DNA of 64,000 bases, taken from the NCBI GenBank assembly GCA_018340375.1, contig JAFFJZ010000012.1:2418001-2482000 (forward strand), in the 5' to 3' direction. Position 1 is the stretch's first letter. Each line of letters starts with the position of its first letter. Shown in pieces: positions 23,363 to 33,234 of the stretch. Under the pieces are notes generated by a model that did not search any database, had not been told where the DNA came from, and saw only the letters and a program-made list of their open reading frames with translations. Both the position numbers and the translations under genes were made by a program. Source of the stretch: Gonatopus flavifemur (Eukaryota; Arthropoda; Insecta; Hymenoptera; Dryinidae).

Positions 23363-24647
23363 TTAGGTGTACAAATAAGTTTCCGCGGTTTTTTATAAAA
23401 AGTAGGAATTTATTGTAAAGGAAAAGTACATTACGTTTTATTCAAAGTATTTTCCATCATTTGCCACTACTTTTCCCCATCTTTCTGGCAACATTCGGAT
23501 ACCCCGTCGAAAAAACTCTTCACCTTTTGACGCTATCCACAAATCTACCCAATTTTTGGTGTCTTCATATGATGTGAAGCGCTGCTCAGACAGACCATGT
23601 GCCATCGACCGGAACAGGTGATAATCAGAAGGGGCTAAGTCTGGTGAATACGGCGGGTGGGGTAAAACTTCCCAGTTGAGTGTTTCCAAGTATGTTTTTA
23701 CCGGCGCCGCAACATGTGGACGAGCATTATCGTGTAAAAGAATAATTTTGTCGTGTCTGGAGTAGTAATGGGCGCGTTTTTCCTTAAGTGCCCGACTCAA
23801 TCTCATCAATTGTGTTCGGTAGAGAGCTCCAGTAATGGTTTCGCTTGGTTTCAGCAATTCATAATACACGACACCAAGCTGATCCCACCAAATACACAGC
23901 ATGAGTTTTTTTCCATGAATATTCGGCTTAGCTGTCGATGTTGATGGTTCGCCGGGCTTAACCCATGACTTTCTCTTCTTTGGATTATCGTAGTGAATCC
24001 ATTTTTCGTCACCAGTGACTATACGATGCAAAAAACTCTTTTTTTTATTCCTGGCAAGCAGCATTTCACTCATGCATAATCGGCGTTCAACGTCTCTCGG
24101 CTTTAGTTCATATGGAACCCAATTTCCTTGTTTTTCAATCATTCCTAACGATTTTAAACGATGTGAAATTGCTTGTTGAGTCACTTGTAGAGCAAGTGCA
24201 AGTTCTTTTTGCGTTTGGGACGAATCTTCCTCCAATAGTACTTCTAATTCCATGTCTTCGTACACTTTCGGCCTTCCACTGCGTTCTTTGTCTTTAACGT
24301 CAAACTCACCGTTCTTAAACTTTTGAAACCATTCCTGACAACTTCTCTCACTTAAAGCAGCTTCACCATATGCTTCTAGAAGCAATCGATGCGCCTCAGC
24401 TGCAGATTTTTTCACATTAAAGAAGTAAATCAAAAGTTCCCGCAAATGATGCTTATTCGGAATAAAACTTGACATTTTCGCACGAAAAAAATTACGTGAT
24501 GCTGATACGGAATCACTAGTACTTTAAGGTTATGGTGTTGCCAGATGACTAAACTTGGGATATTACGTTTTACATCTGACAATTTCTCCATAACCTTCTG
24601 GTGGGGCCATCTTTTGACAAACCGCGGAAACTTATTTGTACACCTAA
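23363..24647 (-). mobile_element. Intact Mos1-like mariner, 1285 bp
   Basis: The terminal 29 bp are identical in inverted orientation, beginning TTAGGTGTACAAATAAGTTT. TA duplications flank it at 23361-23362 and 24648-24649. It encodes one uninterrupted 345-codon transposase. Length, ends and product length match the Mos1/mauritiana-mellifera part of the mariner family (1286 bp and 345 residues for Mos1, from general knowledge). Every structural part expected of an autonomous element is present. It sits in the centre of the foldback element. Confidence 0.97.
23438..24475 (-). CDS. Mariner transposase, Mos1-like, full length (DD34D)
   Basis: This is a DDE/D transposase for cut-and-paste movement of the surrounding element, acting in the nucleus on its two terminal repeats. 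The start MSSFIPNKHHLR is the usual family start and lies about 170 bp inside the right terminus. The N-terminal half has two helix-turn-helix regions (YGEAALSERSCQEWFQKF; TQQAISHRLKSLG) linked by a GRP-type hinge (ERSGRPKVYED). Catalytic residues are visible in VTGDEKWIHYDN, LLHDNARPH and LAPSDYHLF; the last two aspartates are 34 residues apart. WVPYEL and the C-terminal ERWGKVVANDGKYFE tail are also present. There is no frameshift or premature stop, and the length equals Mos1. No promoter or splice site was identified. Whether it is active cannot be told from sequence alone. Confidence 0.96.
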   Translation of the reverse strand: MSSFIPNKHHLRELLIYFFNVKKSAAEAHRLLLEAYGEAALSERSCQEWFQKFKNGEFDVKDKERSGRPKVYEDMELEVLLEEDSSQTQKELALALQVTQQAISHRLKSLGMIEKQGNWVPYELKPRDVERRLCMSEMLLARNKKKSFLHRIVTGDEKWIHYDNPKKRKSWVKPGEPSTSTAKPNIHGKKLMLCIWWDQLGVVYYELLKPSETITGALYRTQLMRLSRALKEKRAHYYSRHDKIILLHDNARPHVAAPVKTYLETLNWEVLPHPPYSPDLAPSDYHLFRSMAHGLSEQRFTSYEDTKNWVDLWIASKGEEFFRRGIRMLPERWGKVVANDGKYFE

Positions 24648-24874
24648 TACTATGAATCAAAAACCAAAACGTTCATTAAAGGGGTCGCGTTCATAAATGG
24701 GGTCATCTACCTTACCAAAATTTCATGCATACCATCGGATTAGGGACATTCCAAACCATCAGGTTTGATGATTCTGAAAAATCCAAGAAAATTGGGGCTC
24801 CGTCGTGCCTGTTCATTCAATATGGCTTCATCAAACTCAAGCCCTGCTATCTTCTTCGGTCTAAAAGTCCGTTA

Positions 24875-25061
24875 CACAGTAAAACTCAAAGTGATCATCA
24901 ATCATCATGAATATCAGCTTAAAAATGCAGCCAAAAGTAGCGCCTATTCCAACTGAAAGTAAGCAATGACAAAGACTGAATTTCAGTTGGAATAGGCGCT
25001 ACTTTTGGCTGCATTTTCAAGCGGATATTCGGGATTACTTTAAGTTTCACTTTTTACTGTG
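24875..25061. repeat. 187-bp hairpin MITE with TA duplication
   Basis: CACAGTAAAACTCAAAGTGA and TTTCACTTTTTACTGTG are inverted ends. Inside, GCAGCCAAAAGTAGCGCCTA and its inverse form a nearly perfect long stem. TA lies at 24873-24874 and 25062-25063. It is nested in the right arm of the foldback element. Confidence 0.85.
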
Positions 25062-25382
25062 TAAGGAAGCGGCGTACCAAAATTTTATGCACATCATGAG
25101 ATGTGGGACATCTCAAACTATCAGATTGCATGATTCGAAAAATTCCAAGAAAATCAAGGCCTGGTCGTGTCATCATTTTCACGTGGATTTATCAAAAAAC
25201 TCGAAATCTTGTCATCTTTTCGGGCGAAAACTGTATTACGGGAGCCGCGTACCAAAATTTCATGCACACCATCGGGTGAGGGACATCCCAAACCATCAGG
25301 TTCGATGATTCAAAAAGATCCAAAATAATCAAGGCTCCGTTCCGACATCGTAATTATCACTCAATGTCTCGCCCCGTAACGA

Positions 25383-27402
25383 TTTAAAGTGTCGCGGGCG
25401 TTCTTTCCAAAAATAAAATGAGATACGAGAAAATTTTTCGGACAAAAATTGTAGGGTATCGAGGGGGACATCCGATGGTGGCCTTGGCTTTGACCTCAAA
25501 TCTCATCTTCAAGGGCATTCTGAGGTCAACTCTTGTTTTTTAAATAGCATCTCATATTTTTTACTGCAGATTTGGATTCTAGGTCAAAAACCAAGAAACT
25601 TTTGTCTGAACCATTTTCCTGAAATCCGCAAAGATGGCGCTCTAATCGATATTGTTCCATACTGAATCTGACATTAGAATAACTCGAAAACGAAGGGTCT
25701 TGGAGGAGAATGTTTCGGACAAAAGTTGTCTGATTCCAAGGGGGACCCCTTGAACTGAAACGGAGGTGATGGGGTATAACAGACAAAACACAACACATTT
25801 CAATCGTCTACATCACTTGGATAATTTTAATGCAGTAGATGCTCAAAATGATGGCCTTCGACTTCAATACACATTTCAGAACGTTTTACAAAAGATTGCT
25901 GAACTCGTGCTAAAATATCTTCATTGATGCTCGCGCATGCATTGATGATTCGTTGACGCATATCCTCAGGTGTAGTCGGTGCTTGTTGATAAACTGTATC
26001 TTTTATGTATCCCCATAAAAAAAATCTGGAGAAGTAAGATCCGGAGAACGGGCAGGCCAATGAACTGGTCCACGACGTCCTATCCATCGTCCAGGATAAT
26101 CTCTGTCCAATATTTCTCGAGCTGTGACTGCATAATGGGATGGACAACCATCGTGTTGATACCACATATTCAATCGTTCCTGAATAGGTATGTCTTCAAG
26201 TAATGTTGGAAGTACTTGATCTAAGAAATGTCTGTACTTCTCTCCATTTAGCGTATCTGCAATGAAGTACGGTCCAACTACTCGAGATCGAAAAATACCA
26301 CACCAAACATTCACAGCCCATTGTCTTTGATGCTCTACTTGACGTAACCATCTTGGATTTTCTGTCGCCCAGTAATGCATATTATGTCGATTTACTTGAC
26401 GATGATTGGTGAACGTCGACTCATCAGAAAATAATATGTTGATGAAGTTGTTATTGTGCATTTGCGCTAGACCCCATCGACAAAACTGTACACGATTTTC
26501 GAAATCATCACCGTGAAGGTCTTGATGCAAACAAATGTGATACGGATGGAATTTGTGACGTTTCAGTATTCGAAGAACACTTCTTCGAGAAATTCCCGAA
26601 TGGAGTTCAATTTCACGAGAGCTCACGTGTGGATTATTGGCTACTGCAGCTAGTACATTAACTTCCGCATTTTCTCCGCTAACAGTTCTCATTCGATGTC
26701 GTTTTTCCCTTGTAACACTTCCCGTTTCTGAGAATAATTTTGTAATGCGTTGAAAATACCTAATGGATGGCGTTGATCTTTCAGGAAATCGTTCTGCATA
26801 CAAGTCATATGCTTGTCTGGGGTTCTTATGCACTTCACCGTGAATGTAGATCATATCGATCTTTTCAGAAACCGTGTATCGGATATCCACGATTTTCAAT
26901 TTGTCACAAACCAAGTAATAATCAAATGTAACTGACAAACTGACTATCAAAATCGTGAATTTTCACTGAACCCCGTCGTTTGTTTACATCGCGTGAGCTC
27001 TGAATGGTGGTAATGTAGACGATTGAAATGTGTTGTGTATTGACAACTTTTGTACGAAATATTCTTTTGCAAGACCCTTCGTTTTCGAGTTATTCGAATG
27101 TCAGATTCAAAATGGAACAATATCGATTAGAGCGCCATTTTTGCGGATTTCAGGAAAATGGTTCAGACAAAAGTTTCTTGGTTTTTGACCTAGAATCCAA
27201 ATCTGCAGTAAAAAATATGAGATGCTATTTAAAAAACAAGAGTTGACCTCAGAATGCCCTTGAAGATGAGATTTGAGGTCAAAGCCAAGGCCACCATCGG
27301 ATGTCCCCCTCGGTACCCTACAACTTTTGTCCGAAAAATTTTCTCGTATCTCACTTTATTTTTGGAAAAAAACGCCCGCGACACTTTAAATGCCCCACCC
27401 TG
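25383..27402 (-). mobile_element. DD41D Tc1/mariner-type transposon X, long terminal repeats
   Basis: The ends are inverted over about 380-430 bp (25384-25812 against 27012-27393), with shared words such as GAAACTTTTGTCTGAACC and GGTGGCCTTGGCTTTGACC. The right terminus reads GGGGCA-facing CCCCACCCTG followed by TA (27403-27404). The left terminus starts at TTTAAAGTGTCGCGG and so lacks about 14 terminal bases, lost at the junction with the foldback arm. A transposase frame occupies the middle. The organisation matches element Y at 29768-31790. With one end missing, X is presumably immobile. Confidence 0.88.
25827..26950 (-). pseudogene. DD41D transposase with one frameshift (element X)
   Basis: The first frame (26950-26003) holds helix-turn-helix regions (PSIRYFQRITKLFSETGSV; SSREIELHSGISRRSVLRIL) and two catalytic aspartates in LFSDESTFTN and WYQHDGCPSHYA. 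It leaves frame at SPDLTSPDFF. The other frame resumes at once with FLWGYIKDTVY and runs to EVEGHHFEHLLH and a stop at 25827-25829. The break is an 8-base A run (plus strand, 26017-26024); nine would restore one frame. After that the third aspartate lies 41 residues beyond the second, the DD41D (rosa/Visitor-like) pattern. The true start is unclear: homology with element Y begins around RYTVSEKID, about 24 residues in, where no Met is seen. A homopolymer error in the assembly could mimic the frameshift. Confidence 0.85.
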
Positions 27403-27605
27403 TATAATTCCCCCAAAACTCCATGAAAACCTCGATTCCCACGTTTGAAATCCATCTCAATCGATTCCTCGTCTCAAATTACATAAGAATCACCACCTAT
27501 CCCTGATATATATCCATCTCCTTCCTTTTCTGCCAAAGGAATACATTTGTGTACAGTCTGAGTCAAAACCTAATCCATCCGGCTGCTAGCTTGCCGCTGC
27601 TAGCT

Positions 27606-28103
27606 TCCTTATCATGGACGTGGATGTCCCAAAACATTAGGGCCTCGTACGAGACTCGCGTCAAAGAAAGAGAAAATAGTTACCAATAATTATTCCAATC
27701 TCTTGAAATATCAAGATAATCAAGATAATTTGAGAGTACAAATGGAATCAACGGAATGGAGTGGAACCTTGATCATTCAAACAAAATGAGCAGAGATATA
27801 TGTCGAAATATGCGACGAGACCTGCACCGGGACGATACCGAGACTAGTTCCGAGACCGAGAGAATATCCTCGTGATCCTTTGCGAAGCAATTGGAATTCC
27901 ATGTGATTTTGTTACACCTGAGGTAGAAGCTTGATTTCATTCAAAATTTTTATGTCTTAAATTTTTAGAACGGTAAATATAGATCCTTTTTCAATTTAAG
28001 ACGAGAGTCTCGTGCGAAGCCCTACTGAAAACATTCGTTCACGTAGATTGTTGAAACTCTCCTTATGAATTCCAAAAAAAGAATTTATAACATTTCATGA
28101 ATA
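27606..28103. other. Non-coding stretch after the foldback element
   Basis: No gene or repeat was recognised. GACGAGACCTGC and GAGACTAGTTCCGAGACCG around 27815-27865 are low-complexity GAGAC words like those in the hAT MITE at 28542, possibly a related fragment. Confidence 0.4.
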
Positions 28104-28376
28104 CACTGTAAAAAATATTCTGAAATTTCCGATATCAGATGTAAATGAAAATTCTGAAACCTGTTATTGAAATCAAGTTCAATCATGAATTTATGAAATT
28201 TAATGCAAAATGTGTGAAAATTCATATAAAAATGCATGAAAAATCATAATTCTGTATGAGATATCATGAAATTTCATATGAAAAGCCAAAGAAGTTTTGA
28301 AAATTCAATACAAAATGTATATGTTAATTTCTTCACATACATTTCTATGAAATTTCGGAAGCAATTTTTTACAGTG
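28104..28376. repeat. 273-bp CACTGTAAAAAA MITE (copy C)
   Basis: The ends CACTGTAAAAAATATT and GCAATTTTTTACAGTG are flanked by TA at 28102-28103 and 28377-28378. The interior iterates GAAATTTCAT/ATGAAAATTC words. The core ATGTTAATTTCTTCACATAC (28319-28340) matches copies A and D. Confidence 0.88.
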
Positions 28377-28541
28377 TAGATATAGAACAAAATCTAATGA
28401 AATATGTATATTTATAAACATAAGATTATAACATAATAATACATACAGTACGTAAGGTACAAATAATATATAGAGGAAAGAGTTAAAAAATTTGAGAATA
28501 TGGACTCTAGCTATGAATCTGAATTTTTGAACAGTACTGAT

Positions 28542-28797
28542 TAGTGATGCCGCGAGAAGCGAACAATTCGAGACGAGACGGGAAGGTCATGGCGAGAAAC
28601 GAGACGAGAAAGAACCGACCCGAGAAATTCACGGGACGAGATAAGAATGAGTTGACGAGAAATAAAACTTAGTTTGAAGGAAAGAAAAACGATATTGTCA
28701 AGAAAAAATGTCGAGATTTCGAGACCAGACGTGACAACGTACCCAAAAATCGAGACGAGAACAAGCTCATTTCTCGTCTCGTCTCGCGGCATCACTA
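28542..28797. mobile_element. 256-bp hAT MITE with perfect 8-bp target duplication
   Basis: The ends TAGTGATGCCGCGAGA and TCTCGCGGCATCACTA are perfect 16-bp inverted repeats. GTACTGAT is duplicated exactly on both sides (28534-28541 and 28798-28805). An 8-bp duplication with TAGTG-type ends is the hAT superfamily hallmark. The interior is built of CGAGACGAGA words in both orientations. There is no ORF, so it depends on a transposase elsewhere. Confidence 0.95.
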
Positions 28798-28805
28798 GTA
28801 CTGAT

Positions 28806-29231
28806 CCATCAGAACTCTATCAGTGAAATTTTACTTATTTCGTCAGTTTATATGCATTGATCGTACTAGTGACTTGCACCGATGAAAGATTGAGCACTAA
28901 CTAATCAGTATTTTTTACTGATTCTCATTTAGAGAATGGGATCTATTGTTGTAATCAATCATTCTATGTTATGGGAATGACAAGTTACATTATTTTAAGT
29001 CAATCGCGTTACAAAATCTGATACACCACTCATATCAATGAATTGGTGGCAATTTTGATGGAAATAAGAACAAATTTATCCAAAAGCGTTATACATGCGT
29101 TCATGAAATACGATCTATTTCTTTCAACTGGTTAAAAGTTTCAAATTAATTGCAACCAATGTTTTTTTTAGGAAGACTTGGAATTACACTCCATTCTATT
29201 TTCATAGGGATTGCTCGAATAAAAAGGGGGC
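28806..29231. other. Non-coding stretch upstream of the hAT relic
   Basis: No coding segment joining the hAT frame at 29232 was recognised. TTTTTTTAGG at 29162-29171 could be a relic splice acceptor. Confidence 0.35.
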
Positions 29232-29767
29232 TTGATGCCACAGTTGCCAAATGACGCAAGATGGAACTCTCAAAATGATTGTCTCGAAACGTTCATAAAA
29301 AATTTCTACCTATATTCTGAAATTCAAATGGAATATAAAAATGCAGATCCTAAAATAACTCGAATATTAAACAACGTTGGCATATATACGGAAGCTATAA
29401 ATCACCTCAAATTATTGAAAAAAGTTGCTAAAGCTTTAGATAAATTGCAATCTGAATCAGCTAATTCATCGACAACTGTTGAAGTATGGTCTGAATATTT
29501 TGAATTGCTGTCTAGTGAGAATTCAGTAGAATATACAACAGCTATACGAAAACGAAGAGATGAAGCCTTACAACGGTTTTTTTACATTGCATATTTGATG
29601 AATCCCTTTGTAAAGAACGTACAACTTGATCAGGAACGAGGAAAAATAGCTGAAGATTGGATGATGGAACATGAACTGGAATTTTTGGGGGCAATGATAG
29701 CATTCAAAATCCACGATGAAAATTTATATCCTGCTTCAATGTTCCGTGCAAGAATTGAAGAGTTATA

Positions 29768-31790
29768 CAGGGCGTCCCATTTGAAACAGGACAGCTGAAT
29801 AACTCTTCAGGGAATGGAGGGGGAAAAAAATTGTTCAGATAAAAGTTGTAGGGTTCGAAGGGGGCCATAAGATGGTGACCTTGAATTTGACCTTGAGGTC
29901 AATTTTGAGCATAATTGATGGTCAAAGTATGTTTTTTCAAATGGAAAACCCTTCGTTCGACCTCAGAAATGGAAAGAGCGGAAAATTTTACGTCCGAATA
30001 TGTCAATATATCAGGTCATTTAGAGGTCATTTGAAGGTCAAAAAACCATTTTCTATGGATTTTCACGGAAAAGCCTCAAACGAGTTGTTTCTCTGACCAA
30101 AGCTATCAAAGTTAAAGTGAAACCCCACGTTTCGACCTTGAGAACGATAATGAATGCCAAATTTGAAACAATGATTAAAAAATTATTTATTTTTCCAGTT
30201 CGTCGTTTTATAATTACAGATGGCACAAATCCGTTGACGGGTAAGACACACTTATTGCAGGAGATGTTCGAATTGACCGCCATTTACTTCAATACATAAC
30301 TCCAGCCGACGTCGAAAGTTTCCAAGAACAGACTGAAAAACTTCTGCACGAATATTCGCAATTGCGTATCTGATGCGTTGTTGTAGATCCACAGGTGTTG
30401 TTGGTCGGTTGGTATAAACGACATTTTTTACGTAACCCCACAAATAAAAATCTAGAGGGGTGAGATCAGGAGATCTTGCCGGCCACAGTACAAATCAACC
30501 TCGACCAATCCAACGATTGGGGAAAAGGATATTTAGATAATCCCTCACACATCGAGCAAAGTGTGGTGGTGCACCGTCTTGTTGATACCACATCCTCTGC
30601 CTAGTTGCTAATGTCACATCTTCCATGAGAAGTGGTAATTCATTCTGTAAAAACTGTAGATAATTAGGACCGTTAACAGTTCCATCAAAAAAATACGGCC
30701 CAATAACTTGATTGTCTAGAATTCCACACCAAACATTTATACTCCACCGATGCTGATGATCAACTTGTTGAGTCCAGTGCGGGTTTTGCACTGACCAATA
30801 GTGGCTATTGTGACGATTTACCAAGCCAGTACTTTGAAACGTTGATTCATCACTGAAAAGAACATATCGAAAGAAATCGGGCGCTTCGTTCAACCTCTGT
30901 AAAGCCCAATGGCAAAAGTTAACCCGATTCTGCATATCTTGTTGAGATAATTCTTGGGTCAGCGTGATGTGGTACGGATGATATTGAACAGCTTGTAGAA
31001 TTCTGTGTGCCGTACTGCGTGGAATACCCAAATCGCGTTCAATATCACGTAAATTAACATGAGGATTCATTTGTATTATTGCTGAAACAGCAACGCATCG
31101 AGGGTCGTTAAAGTTGAAACCTTGATTGTTTCGGCGTTGACCAATCCTTCCTTGTCGACAATTTCTTTCAACTTGGCGAATGACTTCTGGAGAAGGATGA
31201 TGCTGCCGATCTCCAAACCGCTCTCTGCACAAACGTGACGCTCTTTGATACACTCCGCGACACTCATCCAAGATCATTAAAATATCAACACATTCGTTAG
31301 GTGAATAAACCATTTTGAACCCGCACTTACACCGTAAACAATGAAAACTTCTTAATGATCATTTTCGTACTGATATGCAGAATAAACTCTGAAGGTTAGT
31401 TCTGTTTACTTTCAATTCAAGGTCGAAACGTGGGGTTTCACTTTAACTTTGATAACTTTGGTCAGAGAAACAACTCGTTTGAGGCTTTTCCGTGGAAATC
31501 CATAGAAAATGGTTTTTTGACCTTCAAATGACCTCTAAATGACCTGATACGTTAACATATTCGGACGTAAAATTTTCCGCTCTTTCCATTTCTGAGGTCG
31601 AACGTAGGGTTTTCCATTTGAAAAAACATACTTTGACCATCAATTATGCTCAAAATTGACCTCAAGGTCAAATTCAAGGTCACCATCTTATGGCCCCCTT
31701 CGAACCCTACAACTTTTATCTGAACAATTTTTTTCCCCCTTCATTCCCTGAAGAGTTATTCAGCTGTCCTGTTTCAAATGGGACACCCTG
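29768..31790 (-). mobile_element. DD41D transposon Y, 2023 bp, complete ends
   Basis: The ends begin CAGGGCGTCCCATTTGAAAC and CAGGGTGTCCCATTTGAAAC in inverted orientation. The repeats extend about 380 bp inward (29768-30145 against 31416-31790), with shared words such as GAACGATAATGAATGCC only at the arm edge. TA flanks both sides (29766-29767 and 31791-31792). Length and layout match element X. GGTTCGAAGGGGGCC and ATGGTGACC in its arms parallel GGGTATCGAGGGGGAC and ATGGTGGCC in X, so the two are related subfamilies. Confidence 0.93.
30252..31313 (-). pseudogene. DD41D transposase with one in-frame TGA (element Y)
   Basis: The frame starts at MVYSPNECVDIL (31313) and reads a helix-turn-helix N-terminus (NPHVNLRDIERDLGIPRSTA), then LFSDESTFQSTG, NRHNSHYWSVQNPHW and WYQQDGAPPHFARC. 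A TGA at 30495-30497 stops it after NRWIGRG. The same frame continues as FVLWPARSPDLTPLDFYLWG and runs to ELCIEVNGGQFEHLLQ with TAA at 30252-30254. The second and third aspartates are 41 residues apart counting the stop codon position. Apart from the TGA the 353-codon frame is open. The truncated protein would lack the third catalytic aspartate and should be inactive. Confidence 0.9.
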
Positions 31791-32212
31791 TATATGAAAA
31801 TACTCCTGATAAATCGCGGAAATTGATGGAAGCGAGGACGAATTCTACAAATGAACTCCCAATCGGATTTTTGAATTTTGTCACCAATTATCAAGTATTC
31901 CACCTAGTTCGGCAGGATTAGAACGGGTTTTCTCAACATTTGGATACGTATGGTCCAATATAAGGAACAGATTATCCGTGGAAAAAGCTACCAAACTGGT
32001 CCAATTATACAAACATCATGATACTCCTATTGATCAAAATGAATGGTGAAATGAAAATATTAATTATGTAGGAACATTTATTATATTATACATGGAATAA
32101 AAAATTTCAATTGTATTCATGAAATTTAATTTTAATGTTCTCCGACCCATCCATCCATAATTCTTTTCAGTGGGTTTTTTCGGGCCAACCCTGTCCCAAA
32201 CTATAAAATATG

Positions 32213-33042
32213 CACGGAGAAAAAAGAACAGTGAATGATTACTAGAAATACGAGAGATCATTGCTGAAAAGGGTTAGCAAACTAGACAACTGAACTTTTA
32301 TATCAACAGTTCCTTATGCGGGGAGTAGTAATAGTTCCAATCTTCAGATTTTTCTGATCTTTTCTAATTCTTCTTAAGTGCGGTAATAAGAAGAAAACGG
32401 TTCATATTTCTGTTCAATATTGCTTGAAAAACAATGAAAAATTCCTAATACTTGATAAATCATACACTGTGAAAAATTTTGATAGGAAACTTCCAAAGCA
32501 AAGTCTTGAAATCTTTTTTTCAAATATTTTTCAGTAGATTTACAAACAATTTTAGTAAATTGACAAACAATTTGTGTAAACGGACAAACCTTATTTGGAA
32601 AATCGCTAAAATTGTTTGAAAATTCACTAAAATTGTTTGTAAATCTACTAAAAAATTTCCAAACTTTGCTTTGGAAGTGTCCTATCAAAATTTTTCACAG
32701 TGTAGAAACAAATATGAACTTTTCAAAAGTCGCGCATGAAATTTTACAAAGTGAATAACAAAATTCCGAAAGTCGAAAATTATATTTCGAAATGTTGTTA
32801 TTCGCTTTGTAAAATTTCATGCGCGACTTTTGGAAAGTTCATATTTGTTTCTATGATTTGTTAGGTATTAATAATTTTTCATTGTTTTTGAACAATATTC
32901 AACAGAAATCTGAACCGTTTTCTTTTTATTACCGAACTTGAGAACAATTATTAGATTTTAAGAAATATTCTCAAATCTTAAGAAATACTCTCAAATTTTC
33001 TACTAAAGATTACTATCGTCTCGAGCTGCATTTTTCTCCGTG
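32213..33042. repeat. 830-bp hairpin element, CACGGAGAAAAAA ends, with nested MITE
   Basis: The outer ends CACGGAGAAAAAAG and GCATTTTTCTCCGTG are inverted. A long internal palindrome has a left arm from about 32375 (GGTAATAAGAAGAAAACGG, ATTGCTTGAAAAACAATG) continuing after the nested MITE with GAAACAAATATGAAC and AAGTCGCGCATGAAATTTTA. The right arm (about 32798-32940) is its uninterrupted inverse. Non-coding. Confidence 0.8.
32465..32702. repeat. 238-bp MITE (CACTGTGAAAAATTTTGATA) nested in a hairpin arm
   Basis: Near-perfect inverted ends CACTGTGAAAAATTTTGATA and TATCAAAATTTTTCACAGTG are flanked by TA (32463-32464 and 32703-32704). The interior iterates ACAAACAATTTTAGTAAATT words. The opposite hairpin arm reads GTTTCTATGATTT without it, which fixes the insertion site. 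Confidence 0.92.
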
Positions 33043-33234
33043 TAAACAAACATACTTCCTATTCCTCACAAAACTTAGTGATCAATCCCATCATTCAAAA
33101 GAAATATGCCGTGAATTATCCTTAAATATGACGCAAAAAAATTAATTCTTTTAGAATTCATACTTCCACGACGGTTTTTCGTTCCATTGATCCAGATGCA
33201 AGGTTGTGATAGAAAGAAATTTTTGCCTTAGTAA

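Larger units (their letters stand above)
22035..27605. mobile_element. Large foldback element with nested mariner and DD41D transposon
   Basis: The left arm (22035-22253) contains GCTAGCAGCGGCGAGCTAGC and GTACACAAATGTATTCC. Its inverse lies at 27405-27605. The next inner arm (from 22256, with TTACGGGGCGAGACATTGAG) is inverted at about 25240-25388. The two arm segments are contiguous on the left but separated on the right by the transposon 25383-27402, so that transposon arrived later. The arms contain about 175-bp subrepeats. The centre (23180-23362 and 24650-24715, with matching CCCCATTAATGAAC and GTTCATTAAAGGGG-type words) is split by the mariner at 23363-24647. No transposase of its own is visible. 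Outer boundaries are approximate. Confidence 0.8.
29232..32049 (+). pseudogene. hAT transposase relic split by a DD41D transposon
   Basis: The upstream part (29232-29767) encodes a hAT catalytic-domain segment: LPNDARWNSQNDCLETFIKN, ILNNVGIYTEA, KALDKLQSESANS, FFYIAYLMNPF and EFLGAMIAFKI. Transposon Y then intervenes (29768-31790). Beyond it (31793-32049) is the C-terminal dimerisation motif (SSAGLERVFSTFGYVWSNIR, then NRLSVEKATKLVQLY) up to TGA at 32047-32049. Joining across the TA target restores GAG TTA TAT, but the continuing frame soon hits a stop and shifts frame before the dimerisation region, so the gene was decayed as well as interrupted. The N-terminal BED zinc finger and terminal repeats are not seen. 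Confidence 0.88.

Noticed and set aside
22313..25308. Several 60-82 codon open frames with similar peptides in the foldback arms
   Set aside because: They repeat every 175 bp because the DNA is tandemly repeated, and none resembles a known protein.
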